Part shown: positions 36,248 through 45,962 of the stretch, one piece after another
How positions within the stretch are numbered: position 1 is the stretch's first letter
Layout: the number at the start of each line of letters is the position of its first letter
Assembly (NCBI RefSeq): GCF_015207375.1
Contig: NZ_JADEWY010000005.1
Location: 22,799-86,798, forward strand
Length of the DNA: 64,000 nucleotides
Direction of reading: 5' to 3'
From: Coleofasciculus sp. LEGE 07092
GTDB lineage: Bacteria; Cyanobacteriota; Cyanobacteriia; Cyanobacteriales; Coleofasciculaceae
The notes under the pieces: generated by a model
Told to the model about the DNA's origin: nothing
What the model saw: the letters and a program-made list of their open reading frames with translations, nothing else
Databases searched by the model: none
Program-made: the position numbers and the translations under genes

Positions 36248-36988
36248 TCAACTAGAATTGGATGCTTCAGCCACACTGAGGATAGTACCTTCGAGTTGGG
36301 CATTGTTTAACTTAGCATGGGTAAAGTCAGTGCCAGCTAAGTTAGCATCCCTTAAGTCAGTATTCTCTAACAAAGCCGCATTGAGTTTAGCGTAAGCAAG
36401 GTTAGCTCGGCATAAACTAGCACTTTCTAGGTTAGCTTCCGTCAGGTTAGCTTCAATAAGGTTGGCTCCACCCATGTTGGCATTACTCAGGTTGGCACTA
36501 CTCAGGTTGACTCCAATCATGTTGCTAATAGTCAAGTTAGCTCCACTTAAGTCAGCCTCATAGAGGTTGGCTCTAATCAGGTTGGCACCACTGAGATAGG
36601 CAGTCGTTAAATTGCTGTGACTCATGTCAGCACAGCTTAACTCAGCACCACTTAAATTGGCACCAATCAAGTTGGCATCCCGGAGATTGGCAACACTCAA
36701 TTTGGCACCAATCAAGTTGGCATCCTGTAGGTTGGCATCTCGCAAATCGGCATTCCTAAGACTGGCAAGAATTAGGTCAGCACCACTGAGATCGGCACCC
36801 ATCAAATTAGCGTCGCGCAAATCGGCTTCGCTGAGGTCAGCATCATGCAAGTTGGCACCGGTTAGGTCTGCCTCCCGCAAGTTGATCTCACGCAAATCGG
36901 CACCGTGCAGGTCAACTTCGCGCAGGTCAATGTCTGGAAAATCCCTCTCTCCTGCTGTATAACGCGACTGAAGTTCGTCGGCATCCAT
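36248..36988 (-). CDS. pentapeptide repeat protein (copy 1 of tandem pair)
   Basis: 246 residues, nearly all A(D/N)LxX pentapeptides (for example ADLSGADLILASLRNADL), expected to form a right-handed quadrilateral beta-helix. The N-terminal ~18 residues (MDADELQSRYTAGERDFPD) match those of the next gene and of the protein at 61982. There is no enzymatic domain or signal peptide, so it is cytosolic. Function unknown; some family members mimic DNA or bind proteins. Confidence 0.92.
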   Translation of the reverse strand: MDADELQSRYTAGERDFPDIDLREVDLHGADLREINLREADLTGANLHDADLSEADLRDANLMGADLSGADLILASLRNADLRDANLQDANLIGAKLSVANLRDANLIGANLSGAELSCADMSHSNLTTAYLSGANLIRANLYEADLSGANLTISNMIGVNLSSANLSNANMGGANLIEANLTEANLESASLCRANLAYAKLNAALLENTDLRDANLAGTDFTHAKLNNAQLEGTILSVAEASNSS

Positions 36989-37107
36989 AGGTATGTCTGG
37001 TGTTGTAGGAATTCAGGTTTAACAGAATTTTGCCACCAAACATTGAAGGAGTATGAAGAGATAGATATTCCTTTACACTGAGATTGACTCAGGTCAATTC
37101 TGTTTTA

Positions 37108-37812
37108 TTAAGACATTGAGCTAGGTTGGGAACTTTCAGTCATTTTCAGAAGAGTTCCTTCTAAGTTGGTTCGCTCTAGATTGGCATCGGTTAAGTCTGT
37201 TTGAGCTAAATTGGCGTCTTTTAAATTTGCATGATACAAAGAAGCTCCCGTTAATTTGGCATGAGCTAGATTCGCTCTATATAGCTTGGCTTCATTTAAG
37301 TTAGCACCACTCAGATTGGCTTCAATCAAGTTAGCGCCACTCAGGTCTACACCAATTAAGTTGGCATCGACCAAGTTGACACCAATCAAGTTGGCAAGAC
37401 TTAAATTCGCACCACTCAGATTAGCCTCACTGAGGTTGGCTTTAATTAAGCTGGCATCACTGAGATAGGCACGACTTAAACTAGCACGCACCAGGTTAGC
37501 ACCCCCCAATTCCGCACTAATCAGGTTGGCACCCACCAGATTCGCCTCACTCAGATTGGCAATACCCAACCGAGTCCCAATCAGATTAGCCTCGTTCAGG
37601 TTGGCACCACTCAAATTTGCATCACTCAGAATGGTAAAAATTAGATCGGTATCTGATAAGTTAGCACCACGCAGGTCAGCCTCGCTCAGATTGGCACCAC
37701 TCAAGTCAGCATTCCTCAGGTCAACTTCCCGCAAGTCTGCCCCCTGAAGGTCAACCCCCCGAAAATCTCGCTCTCCGGCGGCATAACGCAACTGAATTTC
37801 TTTAGCATCCAT
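37108..37812 (-). CDS. pentapeptide repeat protein (copy 2 of tandem pair)
   Basis: 234 residues, paralogous to the preceding entry and 119 bp upstream of it on the same strand. N-terminus MDAKEIQLRYAAGERDFRGV, then about 40 pentapeptides (NLSEADLRGANLSDTDLI). The shared MDAxE...RYxAGERDF leader suggests a conserved capping helix. Tandem duplication is the simplest origin. Confidence 0.92.
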   Translation of the reverse strand: MDAKEIQLRYAAGERDFRGVDLQGADLREVDLRNADLSGANLSEADLRGANLSDTDLIFTILSDANLSGANLNEANLIGTRLGIANLSEANLVGANLISAELGGANLVRASLSRAYLSDASLIKANLSEANLSGANLSLANLIGVNLVDANLIGVDLSGANLIEANLSGANLNEAKLYRANLAHAKLTGASLYHANLKDANLAQTDLTDANLERTNLEGTLLKMTESSQPSSMS

Positions 37813-38149
37813 GGGTTTTGTTTGAAAACATAGTTTTTAACAGACCTTTTCTCAAGGTTCAGTCCCTGAACCAGGCTTTGCCACTTAAACGTCTCTAACC
37901 CCAGCCGCGATCGCTTGAGGAATTAACGAGGAGAGTACAAGTTTCTTGCCAACTTTCAGGAATGGCTGAAAAACACCTTGTAGAAAGTATTAACGTAGTT
38001 AGTTTTACTTGAGTGTATCCCGTTAGCCAGGAAATTTTTGACCTGAGTCTGTGGGATTTCCTTCTAGTTCCTGAATGTCGGTAGTTGCAGGGGTTTTGGC
38101 AACTGCCGCTCTTCTTTTTGTCAGTCAATCAGGAAACAGCCTTTAAGAG
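37813..38149. other. intergenic region
   Basis: No supported gene. One short frame on the minus strand (37895-38128) shows basic, low-complexity composition and no homology I can recognise. Confidence 0.35.
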
Positions 38150-38440
38150 CTACCGTTTGAGAACATTACAAATCAGCTCACCTGTACCATTGGGTTCAAA
38201 CGGTACAGCCGTTCCATCTTTTTGAACTCTCAGGCGTGAGCGACAGTTATAGATCTCAAGGGGTCGCTCAATTCCATCGACACTAACGACAGCTCTATAC
38301 TCCCAATAATATTTAGCACTGCGCTTGATACTCAAAATACAAATAGAGTGGTCTTTCGTGTTGCGGCAAAAAGACGCTTCAGCAGGAAAAGCAATAGCAA
38401 AGGATAGTACCAAGAACAACACGAGAGTCATCAATTTCAT
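38150..38440 (-). CDS. small secreted hypothetical protein
   Basis: 96 residues from the ATG at 38440, which starts a signal peptide (MKLMTLVLFLVLSFAIAFPA, cleavage near AEAS); the frame opens further upstream without a better start. The mature part of about 78 residues has four Cys (FCRN, SICIL, YNCRS, ELICN), probably two disulfides in the periplasm. Function unknown. Confidence 0.65.
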   Translation of the reverse strand: MKLMTLVLFLVLSFAIAFPAEASFCRNTKDHSICILSIKRSAKYYWEYRAVVSVDGIERPLEIYNCRSRLRVQKDGTAVPFEPNGTGELICNVLKR

Positions 38441-38538
38441 GAGCAACACAAAGTACAGGGTAGAGGCACGGCAGATGTAATGGTTCTCTAGACTCATCAA
38501 GCCGTGCCTTTAGGGAACTCCAAACAATAAATTACCCC

Positions 38539-38561
38539 GTAGGACAGGCATCTTGCCTGTC
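38539..38561. repeat. dispersed extragenic palindrome, copy 1
   Basis: GTAGGACAGGCA-TCT-TGCCTGTC, an 8-bp perfect stem here. The same core with a longer 12-bp stem recurs at 59549-59575. It lies between the secreted-protein gene and the 3' end of pgm. Confidence 0.6.
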
Positions 38562-38581
38562 AAAGATGTCAAAGACGACCA

Positions 38582-40285
<1,704 letters not shown>

Positions 40286-40441
40286 CTAGGGAAACATACC
40301 CAGGTTAAGACAGTATAAATTCCAGGAGTTACTCTTCATTTTCAGGGATTTCCTTCACCACCGGGAGCATTTATGGAAGAAAGGGTGTGGGGTATGAAAA
40401 GAAGGGGGATTGTTGCTTTACTCTTCCCAAAAATTCTCCTG

Positions 40442-41329
40442 CTACACTCTACCTCCCTTTGAGAATTTCTGCTGCTGTCTTTCCTGCTGACGCACCCGCT
40501 TCTCTGGTGTCAGGCTCTCAAAACAATAGGGGCAGGAAATACCCGCCTCGTATTGGGGGGAAGTTTTATCGGTATCAGAAATAGGGTGTCCGCAGCTTTG
40601 ACACATCTCATGGGTTCCTTCTGCCAAGCCATGCTGAATGGCTACGCGCTCATCGAAAACAAAACACTCCCCCTGCCATAAGCTTTCTTCGGCTGGGACT
40701 TCTTCTAAATACTTGAGAATGCCTCCTTTGAGGTGATACACCTCCTGAAAGCCTTGACTTAGCAGAAAGGAAGATGCTTTTTCGCAGCGAATGCCGCCTG
40801 TACAAAACATGGCAACTTTTTTGTGCTGGGTTGGATCGAGATGGCGGCGAATGTAATCTGGGAATTGTCGAAATGAGGCGGTTTTTGGATTTTCTGCTCC
40901 TTTAAAGGTGCCGATATCTACTTCGTAGTCGTTGCGGGTGTCAATGACAACAACGTTTGGATCACAGATGAGAGTGTTCCAGTCTTTGGGACTGACATAA
41001 GTGCCAACTTGGTTGTTTGGGTCAACTTCAGGAACACCCAAGGTTACGATTTCTTTCTTGAGTCGTACTTTCAGGCGCTCAAAGGGGGGAGAGTCGGTGT
41101 AGGACTCTTTTGGCTCTAAGTCTGCTAGGCGGGAGTCAGAACGCAAAAAGGATAGGGCTGCATCAATCCCCTGACGCGAACCTGCAATCGTGGCGTTAAT
41201 GCCTTCTTCGGCAAGCAGAATGGTTCCCTTGATGTCCTGTTGGGTGCAGTACGAGAGTAGAGGGGATTGTTTCTCTGCAAAATCTGGCAACCGAACGAAT
41301 TTATAAAAGGTGGCAACAACAATCGTCAT
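40442..41329 (-). CDS. trhO: tRNA uridine(34) hydroxylase (rhodanese family)
   Basis: 295 residues. TrhO (YceA) hydroxylates U34 of certain tRNAs using O2. Seen: the N-terminal domain ([18 protein letters not shown]), the rhodanese domain with [20 protein letters not shown] and active-site loop [16 protein letters not shown], and a C-terminal zinc-like cluster (CQSCGHPI...CPYC). Full length and typical. Confidence 0.95.
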   Translation of the reverse strand: MTIVVATFYKFVRLPDFAEKQSPLLSYCTQQDIKGTILLAEEGINATIAGSRQGIDAALSFLRSDSRLADLEPKESYTDSPPFERLKVRLKKEIVTLGVPEVDPNNQVGTYVSPKDWNTLICDPNVVVIDTRNDYEVDIGTFKGAENPKTASFRQFPDYIRRHLDPTQHKKVAMFCTGGIRCEKASSFLLSQGFQEVYHLKGGILKYLEEVPAEESLWQGECFVFDERVAIQHGLAEGTHEMCQSCGHPISDTDKTSPQYEAGISCPYCFESLTPEKRVRQQERQQQKFSKGGRV

Positions 41330-41485
41330 GTTTCCGCTCCAATCAGAATAGACAGCAAAGGCTGGAAATTAATGCCTTCTGCTCCCCTGCCTAATTTTTT
41401 TTTGCTTATCGCTATGCAATGGGACTTTAACGTGTATAATAACGAAGGTGAGGTTAAATGTGTTTCTTCGCCTGTTCTGTGACCT

Positions 41486-41558
41486 GGGGGTTTAGCTCAG
41501 TTGGTAGAGCGCCTGCTTTGCAAGCAGGATGTCAGCGGTTCGAGTCCGCTAATCTCCA
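41486..41558 (+). tRNA. tRNA-Ala (anticodon UGC)
   Basis: 73 nt: acceptor GGGGGTT with AATCTCC (two G-U pairs), D arm GCTCAGTTGGTAGAGC, anticodon stem CCTGC/GCAGG with loop TTTGCAA (anticodon TGC), T arm AGCGG-TTCGAGT-CCGCT, discriminator A. CCA is not encoded. Its 3' end marks the left border of the accessory region. Confidence 0.96.
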
Positions 41559-41585
41559 TTGCTATTGTCAATTAACATTTGGCTC

Positions 41586-41702
41586 TCAATAGTCAAATTC
41601 GTCATCTAACCAATCTACTTTCTCTATTAGAATGCGCTCGGCTAATTTTGTAGCGGTTCGTGCATCGGCACCATCTTCCACTATCACGATGAACTCAGTC
41701 AC
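41586..41702 (-). pseudogene. truncated partner gene of the ATPase
   Basis: A GTG overlapping the ATPase stop opens a 38-codon frame: VTEFIVIVEDGADARTATKL..., ending DWLDDEFDY. The start resembles small TOPRIM/DUF4276-type nuclease partners of OLD-like ATPases (EFIVIVEGxxD). It stops 28 bp before the tRNA-Ala 3' end, so most of the gene appears lost. Confidence 0.5.
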
Positions 41703-42837
41703 TTCCTTCTCCTTCAACAACCCAATCCTCACCCTCAGCATCCCAAAACTCTCCAGTAGTTAAGGTTTGTTTTGCCCATTCCACATCCGGATGTTCATCC
41801 AAACGTTTGGAGAGGGTGAAGCCCGAATTGGTGTTACTTAATACATGGACTTGAGAAGGAGTAAGTTCATCCACAATATAAGGAGAATGAGTAGAAAAAA
41901 TAATTTGCAGATTGTTCTTGTCTTGAATAATTTCCTTAAAAACAGTAATTAGTTCTCGTTGCGCTTTGGGATGGAGTCCCTGTTCAACATCATCCAGTAA
42001 CACTAAATTAGGTTGATTAGGATTTATCAGAACAGTTAATAATCCTAGCGTGAGCATTGTTCCTTCACTAACGGCATGGGCTGGAATTCGCTTACCCGTA
42101 TTCATGTCTAGGACAACTTCCTGCCCTGCCATTTCCTGGCTTTCTTCGTATGAGATTGATTTTCCATCGACTTCGATTAAACGTTGCCGATTGACAAGAA
42201 CCTTGGCTCGCCTTACTCCTACCTCCCGTACACCTGGGACAATCTGTTGCAACATTTCTTGTAAGGATTGAAAGTTATCTGGAGCTTCGTTACGAAGATA
42301 GTCTAAAGTAGGTGCTAAACCTGAACCATCGAACTCTACTCGCGGCGTAATTGCATCACTATAAGAGGGTTTAGCAAGATTACTGGCTACTAGCTTTAGG
42401 TGAACTGAGTATCTCAATGCTTGAGGTATTGGAGAGGGAGCATTGTTTAACGAGCTTTTCCATCCTTCCAAACTTCCCTGATCTTGATCAACCTTCCATG
42501 AAGCTGTTGGAAACCAAGGAGGACTAACGCTTTGTTGCCATCGATAAGAAGCTTGCCAGTTTTGCCGATTGCTGTATCCCCAGAAACCACTCGCAGTAAC
42601 AGACATTGTATCTTCCCCAATTGTTGTAATAAATTGAGGTTCCCTCTCATACTAAAATATATGTGCGAATGATGAATTATCGTAACCTGCCAGTCTAGTC
42701 AGATAATGTAATGCTTGCAAAACTGATGTTTTGCCAGAACTGTTCTGTCCTACGAGTGCGTGTAAGCGCGACTTGTCTAAACTAAGTTGTGTATATTTAT
42801 GACTTTTGAAATTATTAAGTATTACCTCTTTTAGCAT
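41695..42837 (-). pseudogene. AAA/OLD-like ATPase interrupted by an in-frame TAG
   Basis: 381 codons in one frame with a single amber stop at 42652-42654. Before it: MLKEVILNNFKSHKYTQLSL and Walker A GQNSSGKTS. After it: YEREPQFITT..., ABC-type signature region SEGTMLTLGLL, Walker B LVLLDDVEQGLHP and the switch IIFSTHSPYIVDEL. The frame is otherwise intact, so the lesion is recent, or the codon (likely from CAG) is read through. OLD-family ATPases usually pair with a nuclease in phage defence; the downstream partner is truncated. Confidence 0.8.
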
Positions 42838-42980
42838 TTAATCGCTAACATCCTTTCATACAACAATAAGCTTCTTAACATCTGCTTAATTATTGAGTAA
42901 ATCAGAACAAATTGGTTCAATTTTTTATTGTACCGTAACTGCGCCACAATATTTTTGTAGCCATTAATTATTGTAAACAA
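42838..42980. other. AT-rich intergenic stretch
   Basis: Upstream of the interrupted ATPase gene on its own strand; presumably its promoter region. No gene or clear motif seen. Confidence 0.3.
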
Positions 42981-43123
42981 AATCCCCTACCCAAGACTAA
43001 CTCAGGCAGGGGAAAGCTAACTAATTTAACTTAATTCTACCCAACCAATTCCGTCGCCCGCTTCGCCAAATTCTCCGCCGTTAACCCATTAAACGCCATC
43101 ATCTGACCAGCACTCGATGCCGT
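42981..43123 (-). pseudogene. orphan phosphoketolase 3' end, copy A
   Basis: Read on the minus strand this gives ASSAGQMMAFNGLTAENLAK then RATELVG and stop, the C-terminus of the phosphoketolase-like protein at 52786-54999 (which ends ...RATELVN). A terminator-like hairpin follows (CCCCTGCC/GGTAGGGG). About 90% identical by eye to copy B at 51672-51813. Many differences from copy B are synonymous, so the tails come from genes that diverged while still coding. Confidence 0.8.
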
Positions 43124-43128
43124 CAATT

Positions 43129-43191
43129 GATGATTAAACTGATAGCTCGAAGCGATCGCATCCCTACCTCCCAAGTTCAAACGTGCGATCA
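43129..43191. repeat. 63-bp direct repeat, left copy
   Basis: GATGATTAAACTGAT...CGATCGCAT...TGCGATCA, repeated with about seven mismatches at 44213-44275. Together the copies bracket the small-protein/HNH gene pair. On the minus strand both copies read in frame as (R/H)LNLGG(R)(D/N)AIAS..QFNH, so they may be old coding sequence. Confidence 0.7.
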
Positions 43192-43376
43192 CTTGACAAA
43201 TAATGTTTTTTCAAGGATTATTTTTAACATGGTAAGAATATGCCCATCTATAAAAGCAGCAGCACTTCAGCTATAGTGCACTTCAGCTATAGTAGAGATA
43301 GCTTGCCGTGGCTATGGCTAAGGCTATTCAGAGGGAAGATAAAATTGACAATATCCAGCTACATCCCGGTCAGACC

Positions 43377-43802
43377 ATGACGACTCAGCGAGTGACGATT
43401 GAGCTACCTGAACCTGTCTTCCGCCAATTGGCTCGCATTGCCGAAGCAACGCAACAGTCTGTAGAAGTGCTAGCTGCTCAAAGTGTGGTTAGCAATCTGC
43501 CACCCTCTGTGGAAAACGCTTCACCAGAGATGCAGCCGGAGTTGTTGAAGATGCAAAGCCTCAGTACTGAGGAGTTGTTAGCGATCGCCAATGCTAAGGT
43601 GGAACCCAGCCAGCACAAGCGTCATATTGAGCTATTGGAGAAGAATAAAGAAGGTTCGCTTACCTCCGAGGAACGGCAAGAACTGACCGACTTACGGTTA
43701 GCTGCGGATCGTTTGATGCTGCGTAAAGCCTATGCTTGGTCTGTTTTACGCTGGCGGGGACATCGGATACCTCCATTGAAAGAGCTATCTGCCGCAGTGT
43801 GA
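43377..43802 (+). CDS. small protein paired with the HNH gene
   Basis: 141 residues from the ATG at 43377 (MTTQRVTIELPEPVFRQLAR), which looks like a natural antitoxin or ribbon-helix-helix-type N-terminus; the frame extends to GTG 43308. The middle is helical and acidic (SLSTEELLAIANAKVEPSQ) and the end is RWRGHRIPPL. Its stop overlaps the HNH start by 4 bp. Upstream is a tandem CACTTCAGCTATAGT duplication (about 43263-43294). Role unknown; antitoxin or specificity partner is a guess. Confidence 0.6.
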   Translation: MTTQRVTIELPEPVFRQLARIAEATQQSVEVLAAQSVVSNLPPSVENASPEMQPELLKMQSLSTEELLAIANAKVEPSQHKRHIELLEKNKEGSLTSEERQELTDLRLAADRLMLRKAYAWSVLRWRGHRIPPLKELSAAV

Positions 43803-44221
43803 CCATTTCAGAAAAACTACGTCAGCAAGTTATTGTCGCAGCAGATTATCGCTGTGAATACTGTAAGACATCCTCCCGGCTAACTGGAACACCACCAGTC
43901 ATGGAACATATTCTCCCGCGATCGCTTGGAGGAACGGATGAGCGCGAAAATTTGGCGGCATCTTGTTATCGTTGCAATGAGTTCAAGGGAGCGAAAACTC
44001 ATGCTGTCGATCCTGAAACGGGTCAGCTTGTAGCGCTATTTAATCCCCGGACTCAGACTTGGACGGAACACTTCGCTTGGGTTAACGGTGGAACTCATAT
44101 TGCTGGACTCACCCCAATGGGTCGAGCGACGGTGATAGCTTTGCGGCTTAATAATGAGAATGTCGTTGAGGCACGAGCGATATGGATTGAAGGCGGATGG
44201 CATCCACCAACCGATGATTAA
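43799..44221 (+). CDS. HNH endonuclease
   Basis: 140 residues from the GTG at 43799, which overlaps the upstream stop (GTGA); an open frame extends upstream but without this coupling. Seen: CEYCKTSSRLTG, the HNH core MEHILPRSLGGTDERENLAA, then SCYRCNEFKGAKT, i.e. two CxxC zinc pairs around the catalytic His. Small stand-alone HNH proteins of this form are common in cyanobacteria. The last codons lie within the right 63-bp repeat. Confidence 0.88.
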   Translation: MTISEKLRQQVIVAADYRCEYCKTSSRLTGTPPVMEHILPRSLGGTDERENLAASCYRCNEFKGAKTHAVDPETGQLVALFNPRTQTWTEHFAWVNGGTHIAGLTPMGRATVIALRLNNENVVEARAIWIEGGWHPPTDD

Positions 44222-44275
44222 ACTGATGGATGGAAGCGATCGCATTCCTACCTCCCAGATTCAAATGTGCGATCA
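44213..44275. repeat. 63-bp direct repeat, right copy
   Basis: Partner of 43129-43191. It overlaps the stop of the HNH gene (GATGATTAA), showing that the end of that gene lies within the repeat. Confidence 0.7.
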
Positions 44276-44365
44276 GCTTCACTGATGCCGTTTGCCTAGT
44301 GTCTCGTTCGCGGATGAAACTGAGAATAATGGGTTCAATAACTTAACATGATATTAATCCGGAAA

Positions 44366-44975
44366 TTACGACTGTCGAATCGCATTAATAAACGCCATTC
44401 TCGCGTCAACTATATCAGGCATTAACACACAGCGCACCAGCAACTCTAAATCCAAGTTTGGGAGAAACTCACTGCGCTCAATTTGCTCATAGTCATTTTG
44501 TCGAAAACGGTAAATTAAAATTTTATTATTTTGCCAAAACCAAACTTCAGGAATTTTAAACCGCTTGTACTTTTTTAGTTTATCCGTTCCGCCACTGGTC
44601 AGAGCCACTTCAATTGCCAGATCAGGATGGTCTTTCTTTGTGCCAATATAGTTAAGACTCATCTGGAGCAAAAGAAGCACCTTTTATTTCAGCTTCACGA
44701 GTTGCATTCCCAATGGGGATAAATCGAATACCCTTTTCAAATAAGTAGGCTTCTATGAGAATCGCTAGACATTTTTTAATCATTTCATGGTCTTCACCTG
44801 TCGTCATGAACTCCACACACCCATCAAGATAAGTTAATTTTAATCCAGGGACATCTTGCATTACGGCTTGAATTGCCTTGAATTGCTGCCAATTATAACG
44901 ACCGGGTAGGATAAAATACTGGTCGTTGACTGGGTTGAGTTGTTCTGTAAGGTTTATAGTCATAGTGAAGTTCAA
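44366..44975 (-). pseudogene. Uma2 family protein, frameshifted
   Basis: The N-terminal half (MNFTMTINLTEQLNPVNDQY..., to FAPDES) and the C-terminal half (NYIGTKKDHPDLAIEVALTSGG..., to AFINAIRQS) lie in different frames that meet near 44660. Removing one T from the TCTTAAC sequence joins them into a normal Uma2 protein of about 200 residues. The halves overlap by 29 bp. Compare the intact Uma2 gene at 4985-5578. Confidence 0.8.
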
Positions 44976-44991
44976 GAAAGAAGCTGTTTTT

Positions 44992-45210
44992 CTAATTCTT
45001 TGAGGGTAATGTTAATATCGCTGTTAAATAGTGTAAACTCTCAACTTCCTGATTGAGTTCATGACGATAGGCAGCCATATATCCTAATACTTCATCGACT
45101 AAGGGATTGTTTTTGAACGTGGCAGGAACCTGTAGTAAAAGATTATTTTGCTGGGGAGACTTGCCTGTTACTGGCTCATTCTCTCTTGTCCCAGCTATAT
45201 AGTTTGCCAT
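44992..45210 (-). pseudogene. partial 'AYRHEL' antitoxin-like gene
   Basis: A 72-codon frame. Residues 8-52 (PQQNNLLLQVPATFKNNPLV, then MAAYRHELNQEVES) match the C-terminal half of the antitoxin-like protein at 51301-51633, but the N-terminal half is missing and the end (LTAILTLPSKN) is unrelated, consistent with a truncation plus frameshift. It starts 5 bp from the divergent DUF6884 gene, leaving no room for a normal promoter. Confidence 0.55.
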
Positions 45211-45215
45211 AGTCT

Positions 45216-45962
45216 ATGTCCCTCACAGATCCGAGTCTACTAATCCTTGCCTGTTCCCAGCGTAAACGCTCTGACCCTGGTCTGCTACCTGCAATTATTC
45301 GATACGATGGGCCAACTTTCCGCCTACTGCGTCGCTTTCTAGCACACCAAGCGTCACACTCAAGGGCAATATCCGTATATATACTGTCGGCAGAATTTGG
45401 ATTAATATCCGATGATCGTGAAATACCGTACTATGATCGGCGGATGACACGGATGCGATCGCACCAATTACAGCCCAAAGTTGTTGCTGAACTAGAGAAT
45501 ATACTGAGTTTTAGCTCTTACCAAGAACTTTTTATTTGTGTCGGTCGAGATTACCTTCAAGCGTTGGATGGATACAAGGCAATCATCCCAGAGGGGTTGG
45601 GTGTGCGAATTGCTACAGGCAGTTTGGGCAAAAAGTTATCTGAATTACACTATTGGTTATATGGGGAGCTAGCTAAACAATACCACAGTTCCCCAGTTGT
45701 AGCTCCAAAAGGCAAAGCACATCTCAAAGGGATTGAGGTAGCGCTGACACCAGCGCAAGTGCTTGATATTGCACATCAGGCACTAGCTGAAGGAAAGGGT
45801 AAACCATTTAGTTATCAGTCGTGGTATGTGTTGATTGATGGGCAGCGGGTATCTCCTAAATGGCTGGTGAGTCAGTTGACAGGATTGCCTGTAAGTGATT
45901 TTCATTCAATTGCGGCTAGGCGGATGCTAATCCAGTTAGGTATTGAAGTGAGGTATGAATGA
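45216..45962 (+). CDS. DUF6884/YaaA-like protein, first gene of the TGT-HerA-NurA operon
   Basis: 248 residues. The N-terminal domain (about 1-160) has the YaaA/DUF6884 features: LLILACSQRKRSDPGLLPA, YILSAEFGLISDDREIPYYD and RRM. The last ~75 residues (ALTPAQVLDIAHQALAEGKG to LIQLGIEVRYE) are a separate helical domain. YaaA-type domains are known from genomic surveys as companions of TGT-like base-modification enzymes, and a TGT homologue is three genes downstream. A TATAGT box at 45198-45203 would give an almost leaderless mRNA. The stop overlaps the next start (ATGA). Molecular function unproven. Confidence 0.75.
   Translation: MSLTDPSLLILACSQRKRSDPGLLPAIIRYDGPTFRLLRRFLAHQASHSRAISVYILSAEFGLISDDREIPYYDRRMTRMRSHQLQPKVVAELENILSFSSYQELFICVGRDYLQALDGYKAIIPEGLGVRIATGSLGKKLSELHYWLYGELAKQYHSSPVVAPKGKAHLKGIEVALTPAQVLDIAHQALAEGKGKPFSYQSWYVLIDGQRVSPKWLVSQLTGLPVSDFHSIAARRMLIQLGIEVRYE

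Noticed and set aside
36624..37747. Plus-strand frames rich in LAPxKLAS repeats over the pentapeptide genes
   Set aside because: Antisense translation of pentapeptide DNA; the minus-strand frames are full length and recognisable.
37895..38128. 77-codon minus-strand frame
   Set aside because: Basic, low-complexity peptide without a ribosome site or recognisable motif.
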